The notes below the pieces were generated by a model. That model was not told where the DNA came from. It saw only the letters and a program-made list of their open reading frames with translations, and did not search any database. Of a stretch of DNA of 64,000 bases, positions 17,480 to 24,336 are shown piece by piece (position 1 is the stretch's first letter; the number at the start of each line of letters is the position of its first letter). A program made the position numbers and the translations under genes. Source of the stretch: Pyxidicoccus sp. MSG2 (lineage in GTDB: Bacteria; Myxococcota; Myxococcia; Myxococcales; Myxococcaceae); the NCBI RefSeq assembly GCF_026626705.1, contig NZ_JAPNKC010000002.1:1-64000 (forward strand), given 5' to 3'.

Positions 17480-19843
17480 TCAGAAGGCGGCTTTGACAAT
17501 CACTTCAAAATCTTTGCCAGCATCCAGGAAGAGCACGTCCTGCGGGGTGGACGTCCCACCTCCGCCCTGCTGAAGAATGGCGCCGCCCGCGCCGCGGACG
17601 ACGTCGGCGGCGGTGCCGCCCGTCACCGTGCTCAGGACGGTGGAGGCAGCGCCCTTCGCCACCTCCGCGCCCACGTCGGTGCGGGGCGCGGCAGCCGCGA
17701 CGCTGCGGGTGGCACGAAGGCCCGCCTTCTGCTCCGCGGTGTCCAAGGCGAGGCCTTGAAACTCGTACGTGGCGAAAGAGGGGAGGCGGACGTTGGTGAA
17801 GGAAATGAGGAAGCGCCCGGCCGACGTGCTGCAGGTGCCGTAGAGGCGCGTGCGGCTGGGGAGGACGACTGCCCCCCGCTCCACGTGTGCCCGCACCAGC
17901 TCCGCCTCGACTGGGCCGTTGGCGCACGCGTCGCTGTCGACGTTGTTCTTCAGCCTTGCCTTGATGTGAGCGCCCATGGGCACCCCCAACTCTGCAACCT
18001 TGGCGCTCCCGGCGTCAGCGGCGCCGGAGCTCGACACCTGAAGCCATGAAGGCGTGGGCGGCGCGGCCGGCGCGCGCGCTACCTCGGCCGGCGCCTGGGC
18101 GGCCGTTTCACCGGCGCCCGCCGTGAGGGCGCCGTCAGGAGTGACTCGCGGACGCCCATACTCCCGCGTCAGGGCCTCGTTGATGCGGCCGGCTTCGCCG
18201 CCCCTCGGCGCGCGGACTGCGCGAGTGCCTTCCGTCGGGGGTGGCACTGAAACGGAAGCGCCCGTCGCGGGTGCAGCGGGAGCGGGGACTTGAGGCGTCG
18301 GAGTCGCCTCACGCACCTGCGGAGGAGGCATTTCGGCGACGAGCCCCTCGGAAGACAAAGAAGGCGTGCCGCCATCGGAATAGGCGGTGAGGAGGGTACG
18401 CGGCGCGTCCTGCGGAGTACCCGGCGCGCGCATCACGAGGCCCACCACAAGCGCGGCAGCGGCCGCGGCGCCTCCCGCGACCAGCCATGTCCGCGAGGAA
18501 GGAGGAGGCGGAGGTGCGGGCCGACGGAGGGCCTCCTGAACCTCATGGATGGCCGTGGCAAGCTGCCCGGCCGGCGCAGCAGCCGCAGGCGCTGCGCCGG
18601 CCGGCGGGGTGTAGCGCAGCTGGTGGCTGGACGGAGGTACGAAGGCAGACGTCTGCGGTGTAGGGGCCGACGGAGGCGCCGCGCTCGTTGAGGGGGCCGG
18701 TGCGGCAGCGGCAGGCCCTACAGGAATGCCGGCGGAACTCGGCACTGGCAGGGCGGACGCACTGGGGAGGACCGCGAGAATGGCCGAGTCCCGCACCACC
18801 TCTTCGGAAGGAGGAGAAGCCGCCGCGAGCGCCTGCACGCTCGGACTCGTCAGACGCGGCGTGGGCGCACCGCCTTTGCCAGGACGCATCGGCACGGGAA
18901 ACGGCTGCAGCCACTCCGCCGTCGACGACGTCGCCAGGCACTCGTCGACAGCTTCGGCGAGCGCCATGCCAGAGGGCGTTCGCTCCTCGGGCTTCTTCGC
19001 CAGGAGCTTCGCGAGGAGCTCGTCCACCGCGGGCGGCACCGCCGGGTTGTGCGACGAGGGGGGGGCGATGGGCTGGTTGAGGATGATGTCAATCAACCTG
19101 CCAGGAGACTCCTCCTTCTCCGTGGTGAAGGGAAAGACGCCGGTGAGCGCCTCGTAGAAGAGCACGCCGAGTGCCCAGAGGTCCGTCTGGGGCGTGTTGA
19201 CGAACGGCTGAAGGTTCTCCATCGCCTCCGAGCCGGCATAGGCGCAGTACTCGGGAGACCAGAACGGCACCGTCCCCACCATGCTGTAGTGCTGCGTCAC
19301 CGTCCTCGTGGACAGCGGGCGGGCAATCCCGAAGTCGATGACGACCGGCTCGTCATCCACCAAGCGGACGAGGATGTTCGCGCTCTTGAGGTCTCTGTGG
19401 AAGATGCGCAGGCGGTGCATCTCCGCCAGCGCGGTGCCAATCGTCCGGAAGACTCGAAGGATGACGGTGAGGCTGGGCTGCTTCTGGACGCGCCACGTGA
19501 GCAGCGGTGGACCGTCCACGTAGTCCATGACGAGGTACGGGTAGCCGTACTCAGGCTCGGGCCAGACGTCGTGCGCGCGGATGGCGACGATATTTGGGTG
19601 GTCCAGCCCGTTGAGGGCCGCGACTTCCCGGCGGATTCGCGCCTCTTCCGAGCGCCGCTGCTCCGCGGTGAGCTCCTCGAGTTGGAAGGTGGCGATTTTG
19701 AGGGCGTACACCTTGCCCGCGCGGGTAGCCCGGTAGGTGGCACCCATGGCCCCAGTCCCGATGAGGTCGACAATCGAATAGAAGCCAACCACCGTGCCGG
19801 GAAGCAGGTAGCGGGGATTCACCTTCGTAGGTGTGGAGTCCAT
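17480..19843 (-). CDS. Ser/Thr protein kinase fused to VirB10-like domain
   Basis: Residues 20-305 form a complete eukaryotic-like kinase: P-loop IGTGAMG (29-34), Lys49 in YALKI, HRDLKSAN with Asp151, DFG (170-172), and WSPEY in the activation segment. All catalytic residues are present. Residues 310-450 are a Pro/Ala-rich linker, 452-471 one membrane helix, and 472-600 a second Pro-rich linker. Residues 615-787 look like a VirB10/TrbI/TraB barrel: VPMGAHIKARLKNNVDSD, GPVEAELV, GAVVLPSRTRLYGT, ISFTNV, YEFQGLALD and AGLRAT. The predicted topology is cytoplasmic kinase, one membrane crossing and periplasmic barrel, as in VirB10. It occupies the virB10 position after virB8 and the DUF2381 gene. 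The kinase call is firm and the VirB10 likeness is strong by motif. Confidence 0.82.
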   Translation of the reverse strand: MDSTPTKVNPRYLLPGTVVGFYSIVDLIGTGAMGATYRATRAGKVYALKIATFQLEELTAEQRRSEEARIRREVAALNGLDHPNIVAIRAHDVWPEPEYGYPYLVMDYVDGPPLLTWRVQKQPSLTVILRVFRTIGTALAEMHRLRIFHRDLKSANILVRLVDDEPVVIDFGIARPLSTRTVTQHYSMVGTVPFWSPEYCAYAGSEAMENLQPFVNTPQTDLWALGVLFYEALTGVFPFTTEKEESPGRLIDIILNQPIAPPSSHNPAVPPAVDELLAKLLAKKPEERTPSGMALAEAVDECLATSSTAEWLQPFPVPMRPGKGGAPTPRLTSPSVQALAAASPPSEEVVRDSAILAVLPSASALPVPSSAGIPVGPAAAAPAPSTSAAPPSAPTPQTSAFVPPSSHQLRYTPPAGAAPAAAAPAGQLATAIHEVQEALRRPAPPPPPSSRTWLVAGGAAAAAALVVGLVMRAPGTPQDAPRTLLTAYSDGGTPSLSSEGLVAEMPPPQVREATPTPQVPAPAAPATGASVSVPPPTEGTRAVRAPRGGEAGRINEALTREYGRPRVTPDGALTAGAGETAAQAPAEVARAPAAPPTPSWLQVSSSGAADAGSAKVAELGVPMGAHIKARLKNNVDSDACANGPVEAELVRAHVERGAVVLPSRTRLYGTCSTSAGRFLISFTNVRLPSFATYEFQGLALDTAEQKAGLRATRSVAAAAPRTDVGAEVAKGAASTVLSTVTGGTAADVVRGAGGAILQQGGGGTSTPQDVLFLDAGKDFEVIVKAAF
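18645..18656. repeat. GCAGACGTCTGC palindrome 1
   Basis: Perfect 12-bp palindrome inside the kinase-VirB10 gene. One of six exact copies in the window; a shorter match CAGACGTCTG lies at 20718-20727. Confidence 0.7.
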
Positions 19844-19857
19844 GGGTGCACCTCGGG

Positions 19858-20817
19858 TTACAGCTCGACGTTGTTCAGCGCGACGTGGCGCGAGCCCGCT
19901 CGCTCGAGGAGGCGGAGCGTGAAGCGCTGACCCGTTGTCTGGGTCGGCGTCGTGAAGGCGATGACCACCTTCGTCACCTCGCCAGGGGGCAGCTCGGGAA
20001 TCTCGCTGTTGAAGGTGACCACCTGGGCCTCGGTGGAAGCGCCGCCGCCGGAGACGCCGATTTCGGCGCGCTCCATCTGCCAGACCTTGTCAGGGTCGCG
20101 ATTCTCGACGGTGAGGACGACATACGACTGACCGAAGAGCCGGTAGACGGCGCGCGTCTCCACCAGGAGCCGTGACTGCTTGTCCAGGTGGCGCGCATTG
20201 AGGCGGCGCTCGACGGTGAACGCCTGCGGCTTGTCGAAGTCCTGGGAGAGAATGAGGGAAGCGACACGACTCACCCCCGCCGTGTCCGCCGTCGACTGGC
20301 ACTCGTCCAGGCGCGCCTGCAGCGCCATGAGCTTGTCGGTGAGGGCGGCGGCGCTGCTGGGTGTCGCGCGCGCCTGGAGCACCAGCTTGATTTCTATCTG
20401 GACGTCCACCTCGGCGGGCACAGTCACCAGGCGGAACGACTGGACGGTGCCGTCCAGAAACGTCAGCGTGAGGGGGAACGTCTCTCCGGGCGCCAAGTCT
20501 CGCTGGGGACTGAGCACCAGGACTTTATTCTCCTGGAGCGGCAGAGGCGCCGGCACGACATGGGGGGGCGCCGCGAGGATGGCGCCTCCATTGCCTGAAA
20601 TCGCCTGCGGGAGGACCAGCGTCGTCGCAGCACCGGCGGCGACGCGGAGCTCGTGGATGTCGCTCGCGTTCGCGTCGCTGATGATGATGGTCCGCGACTT
20701 GAACTCCCGCCGAGGAACAGACGTCTGAGGGGCGGGACTGGTGGCCCCCTGCCCGAAAGCCGCAACTGAAACAAAACAAGACATCACAGCACACAAGCAC
20801 ACGGTAATCTTTTGCAC
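19858..20817 (-). CDS. DUF2381 protein in the VirB9 position
   Basis: A secreted protein of about 319 aa with signal peptide CLCAVMSCFVSVAAFGQG. Its layout is that of DUF2381 (TIGR02268, a Myxococcus paralogous family). It has an N-terminal beta domain (IHELRVAAGAATTLVLP, LVLSPQRDLAPGETFPLTL), a helical middle (LMALQARLDECQ), and a C-terminal beta domain (SYVVLTVENRD, ELPPGEVTKVVIAF). It sits between virB8 and the kinase-VirB10 gene, where virB9 is expected, and is the right size and location for a VirB9-like periplasmic partner. Start: GTG 20817 gives a basic N-region and has AAGG upstream; a GTG at 20868 would overlap virB8. In chromosomes such proteins are, as I recall, often encoded beside kinases. 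Confidence 0.72.
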   Translation of the reverse strand: MQKITVCLCAVMSCFVSVAAFGQGATSPAPQTSVPRREFKSRTIIISDANASDIHELRVAAGAATTLVLPQAISGNGGAILAAPPHVVPAPLPLQENKVLVLSPQRDLAPGETFPLTLTFLDGTVQSFRLVTVPAEVDVQIEIKLVLQARATPSSAAALTDKLMALQARLDECQSTADTAGVSRVASLILSQDFDKPQAFTVERRLNARHLDKQSRLLVETRAVYRLFGQSYVVLTVENRDPDKVWQMERAEIGVSGGGASTEAQVVTFNSEIPELPPGEVTKVVIAFTTPTQTTGQRFTLRLLERAGSRHVALNNVEL

Positions 20818-20845
20818 AGTTTGCCTTATACAGGTGTTGGTGAAA

Positions 20846-21568
20846 TCACGGTAGAGAGGGGCCGGCACCGGCGTCAGCCGGTGTCGGAGTTGGGGGCGTA
20901 GTTACGGCGAAGTCTCGAATCACAAGGCCCGAAGGCCGGTGCATCGTTCGTGCCTCCACGCCTTGTACGAGGTCCACCTTCACGCGGTCCGTCTTCGGCG
21001 TCGCGCCGGTGAGCAGGTCGGAGCGTGTGCGGGAAAGGAGAGCGCGCACGTGAAGCAAGCTGTCGGTGCGCTCGACAAGCTCCACTGACTCGAACTGGAG
21101 GTCCGTTCGGACCTGCGCGGCCTTCCATGTTTCCAGGACGCGCTGTGCCGCGTATTCGCGCTGGAGTTTCGTGGCCAGGGCCCCGTCCATCATCGCCAGC
21201 GCTTCTGGCCACGTGTTTTCCAGGGTGCTGCTGTTCACCCCCAGCACCAGCGAGAGAAAGTGCCGAGTCGTCTGGAGTACCTCCGCCTCGCTGGGCTGTC
21301 CCTTGGCCTTCTGAATGGCGAAGAGGATGGAGTCGCCCACCGCCGCCCGCGGCACGTAGGTGGCCTTCCCGTCCGGCGTCACCAGCACCACGTCTGGCGC
21401 GCGGTCCGCCAGGTGGACATTGGCCACGGTGAAGAGGGCGATGACGGCCAACTGCACCAGCAGCACCCAGTTCTTCCACGCCCCTTGTCGCGCGAATGCG
21501 ACCCATACCGCCGGCGGCGCCGGTAGCGAGGAGGGGCTCGGCATCACAGTCTTGAGTTCGGCGGCCAT
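20846..21568 (-). CDS. virB8: VirB8/TraE-like T4SS protein
   Basis: Inner-membrane assembly factor of the T4SS channel. About 35 cytoplasmic residues precede a membrane helix (WVLLVQLAVIALFTVANV). The periplasmic domain includes APDVVLVTPDGKATYVPRA, FLSLVLGVNSSTLENTWPEA, and VRTDLQFESVELVERTDS, with the overall length (240 aa) of VirB8/TraE proteins. ATG 21568 has GAGG 6 nt upstream; an overlapping GTG at 21580 is the alternative. The TGA of virB6 overlaps this region, so translation is coupled. Confidence 0.75.
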   Translation of the reverse strand: MAAELKTVMPSPSSLPAPPAVWVAFARQGAWKNWVLLVQLAVIALFTVANVHLADRAPDVVLVTPDGKATYVPRAAVGDSILFAIQKAKGQPSEAEVLQTTRHFLSLVLGVNSSTLENTWPEALAMMDGALATKLQREYAAQRVLETWKAAQVRTDLQFESVELVERTDSLLHVRALLSRTRSDLLTGATPKTDRVKVDLVQGVEARTMHRPSGLVIRDFAVTTPPTPTPADAGAGPSLP

Positions 21569-21576
21569 TGAGTTCC

Positions 21577-23391
21577 TCACCTGCGGTCATTGCGAGTGCC
21601 CTGCTCCGAAGGAGGGGAGGGCTGCTGTGGAGAAGCGGCACCACCCGGACGAGCGCGGCCATCGCTGGTGGCGTCCTGGGCGGCGAAGATGGTCGGCGCA
21701 TCCGGCCTTGACGCGGGAGGAGGCCCAAGGACGGGCACGTGCCCCAGTGTTTCCTCTCCTGTGGCGGAGGGCGCGGGTTCGCCGCGGAGCTCCCGCAAGG
21801 ATGGAGGGTCTGCACTCGCGGCCCACCAGGAATCCCATTCAGATGCCTGGGCTGCGTCCGCCGCGTCGTCCCTGTATCTCCCCTCGCGCTCGTCCCACCC
21901 TGGCGGAGAGGGAGGAGGGGAAGTTGCCGCAACCCCTGGAGGCGGCGGCAGCTCGGCCTCGAGCCGCTCGTGAACGGACATCGCTTCGCGCCGCGCCTGA
22001 CTCCCGGAGGTCCTCGTGTTGGCCTCCTGTGCCGCCAGTGACGCGGAGGTCCTCGTGTTGGCCTCCTGTGCCGCCTGGCTCGCAGAGGTGCGTGTCGCTT
22101 CTGGAGGCGGACGGGGCCGGCCCAGCGTGGTGCTTCCCTGCGCAGGAGAGCGGGCCCCCTCCGCCTTCGTGGGCGCGCCAGCGAAGGGCACCGAGGGAGG
22201 GGGAGGCATCGGCGCACCCTTTGTCTCCTCTCCCGCCGTTGCCGCCGCCTGCCGAAGCATGGCGGCTGCGGCTCCTGGGACGTCGGGCGCGCCGGGCGTA
22301 CCTGCGTTCTTCGCGTGGGCCACCGCAGCGGCCGTCCTTTCGCCCATGCCCGCCGCGCCAGCTGCAGCGCCGCCCGCCGCGTTTGCGGCGGCAGAGGCGC
22401 CGCCGGTGGCCGCAGCGGCCTTCATCTCCGCTGCGCGGCGCGCCCAGCGGCCGACGTCGCCGGCGGTGCCAGCAGCATTCGCCGCTGCATGGCCGGCGAA
22501 GTTGCCCGCGCCCACCGTCACCAGCGCGCCGGCAATGGCGGGCGTGGAGACGGCCGTCGCCACAAGGACGAGCGCTGTCGCGACGCCCTTGAGGGCCTGG
22601 AGGACGGCGGCGGAATTCGCGGCCACCGCCCCCGAGGAGGAGGGAGGCGCAGTCGCCACGGAATCAATTGAGGAGGTAATCATCTGGCCCACCAGCGCGA
22701 CGAGAATCGCGCTGATAATCGGCCACGTGCAGTACGTGGCGAACTTGCCGAACCAGCGCAGGGCGATGCCACCTCCCGACGGAATGGCGAGCATCAAGGC
22801 CAATGGACCCAGGATGTAGAAGAGGCTGATGAGGATGCTGGCGAGCTGCCCCAGCACCCAGTGAGCCAGTAGCCCCAGGAGCATGACGAGGGAGAGGAGG
22901 GCATTGAAGATGGCGCCGCCAATTTCCGCGGTGGCACCAGCGAGCTTCTCGGCCACCCACCCAGGCGCTGCGGCGGAGGCGTCCCCAGTGAGCACTTCTT
23001 TCGCGACGGCCGCGTTAGCGGCCCGCATGCGCTCAATCATGCTGCGCATCGAGGCTTGGTACTGGGCCTGCGCTTCGTCGGCGCCGACAGCATCACGAAT
23101 GCTGCGTGACGTCTTGATGACCGTGCCGAAAACCGTCGGGTAGTTCGCGAGCAGGGCAAAGCAGAGCATGGCTCGCCAGGCGAAGCCGGCGAGGTTCCAC
23201 GTCGGCGTGGGCCCGGACTTCAGGAAGGCGACGATGAGGCCAAGGATGATGGCGGTGGCGAGCCACGACCAGGCGATGGCCGTCGTCTTCTCCAGCAAGG
23301 CGGCGACCGCTGCATTCCGCGGGTCCCCGTTTGCAAGGGCCACCCCCGGCACCGAGAAGAGGATGGCCGCGACGAGGCGTGTCGCACGCAT
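21577..23391 (-). CDS. virB6: VirB6/TrbL-like polytopic channel protein (604 aa)
   Basis: A signal-like helix is followed by about six membrane helices: SWLATAIILGLIVAFL, AWRAMLCFALLANYP, LLSLVMLLGLLAHWVLG, SILISLFYILGPLALMLAI, WPIISAILVALVGQMI, and VATALVLVATAVSTPAIAGA. A cytoplasmic or periplasmic Pro/Ala-rich tail of about 250 residues follows, with a 13-residue tandem repeat around QEANTRTSAS. This is the VirB6/TrbL plan with an unusually long tail. ATG overlaps the TAA of the upstream gene (TAATG) and has GGAGGGG upstream. It forms the channel base with VirB8 and VirB4. Confidence 0.75.
   Translation of the reverse strand: MRATRLVAAILFSVPGVALANGDPRNAAVAALLEKTTAIAWSWLATAIILGLIVAFLKSGPTPTWNLAGFAWRAMLCFALLANYPTVFGTVIKTSRSIRDAVGADEAQAQYQASMRSMIERMRAANAAVAKEVLTGDASAAAPGWVAEKLAGATAEIGGAIFNALLSLVMLLGLLAHWVLGQLASILISLFYILGPLALMLAIPSGGGIALRWFGKFATYCTWPIISAILVALVGQMITSSIDSVATAPPSSSGAVAANSAAVLQALKGVATALVLVATAVSTPAIAGALVTVGAGNFAGHAAANAAGTAGDVGRWARRAAEMKAAAATGGASAAANAAGGAAAGAAGMGERTAAAVAHAKNAGTPGAPDVPGAAAAMLRQAAATAGEETKGAPMPPPPSVPFAGAPTKAEGARSPAQGSTTLGRPRPPPEATRTSASQAAQEANTRTSASLAAQEANTRTSGSQARREAMSVHERLEAELPPPPGVAATSPPPSPPGWDEREGRYRDDAADAAQASEWDSWWAASADPPSLRELRGEPAPSATGEETLGHVPVLGPPPASRPDAPTIFAAQDATSDGRARPGGAASPQQPSPPSEQGTRNDRR
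22006..22083. repeat. 39-bp tandem repeat in the virB6-like tail
   Basis: Two near-identical 39-bp units beginning GGAGGTCCTCGTGTTGG encode a 13-residue duplication in the low-complexity tail. Confidence 0.75.
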
Positions 23392-24275
23392 TACTGCCCC
23401 TCCTGTTGCATGTCGAAGCCCCCCTCCACCTCCACGGGAGTGGGGGTGGGTGCGAAGAGGTCTACCGCCTGCTCGAGGAACTCCTCACGCTGCTGCGCCC
23501 CTCGCTGCTCGCGTTTGCGCTCGGCCGACTCGTGGGCCAGCTGTGTCGCCTGCAGCGTGTTGGACTGCGCGAGCTGGTCGGCAATCGCCGCGGACTGCTC
23601 CAGCGCGGCAATCTGCGCTACGCTGCCGGCGGCCTGACAGGCGGAGAGGTCCTTCGCCGAGGTGCAGCGCTCCATCAACGCCCGGGCCGTGAGGCGGAGC
23701 ACCGCGTCACGTCCCATCTGGGACTGCGCGGCCTCCAGTGCGAGGGCGGCCTGCTGGTCCATGATGTGGCCCTCGATGTCCCCGGGAGGGGACGTCCCGA
23801 AGGTTGCGGAGATGTTGCTCGTCGCCTGCTGCAGACTCAGGGCGCCCTGCACCTCGGTGCAGCGGCCCTGGGCGATGCAGACGCGCACCATCTGGGACAA
23901 CTCACCGCGATTCTGGAACAAGTCATTGCTCCCGGAGGCGGCTGCGGAGCGGAGATAGGCCAGGTCCGGGAAGGTGGCATCGAGCGCCGCCGTGACGTCG
24001 CCGGAGAAGACGCGAGCGCCCAACTGCTGGAACTCGTGGAACTCGGCGGCCGCCTCCGCGGCGTACGAGGTCAGGCGTCGCGTCTCCTCGTACGCGGAGC
24101 GCGCGGCGCTCAAGCTCTCGTTCAGCACCTCCAACTGGGAGAAGGAGTTCGACACGAGCTGCACGAGTACAGGCACATCTGCGCCGAACAGGTCGGCGCG
24201 GGCGGGAGTGGGGTAGACGACCAGCAATGCGACAAGGCCGGCAGCAATGAGCTGCCGGGGCGCGGAGCGCACCAT
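23391..24275 (-). CDS. trbJ: VirB5/TrbJ-like secreted T4SS protein
   Basis: A signal peptide (LIAAGLVALLVVYPTPARA) is followed by a long helical protein: VPVLVQLVSNSFSQLEVLNE, AYEETRRLTSYAAEAAAEF, and a Cys pair region CIAQGRCTEVQ. TrbJ/VirB5 proteins share this plan (exported, helical, about 250-290 aa) and act at the pilus tip or base. It sits between virB4 and virB6, as in the canonical order. The family assignment rests on architecture and position rather than a single motif. Confidence 0.7.
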   Translation of the reverse strand: MVRSAPRQLIAAGLVALLVVYPTPARADLFGADVPVLVQLVSNSFSQLEVLNESLSAARSAYEETRRLTSYAAEAAAEFHEFQQLGARVFSGDVTAALDATFPDLAYLRSAAASGSNDLFQNRGELSQMVRVCIAQGRCTEVQGALSLQQATSNISATFGTSPPGDIEGHIMDQQAALALEAAQSQMGRDAVLRLTARALMERCTSAKDLSACQAAGSVAQIAALEQSAAIADQLAQSNTLQATQLAHESAERKREQRGAQQREEFLEQAVDLFAPTPTPVEVEGGFDMQQEGQ

Positions 24276-24324
24276 GGGACACCTCCTGAGTGAGAGGACG
24301 GGGACGAACCAGCAAACCGACGGC

Positions 24325-24336
24325 GCAGACGTCTGC
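24325..24336. repeat. GCAGACGTCTGC palindrome 2
   Basis: Perfect 12-bp palindrome ending at the stop codon of virB4, in the short gap before trbJ. Confidence 0.7.
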
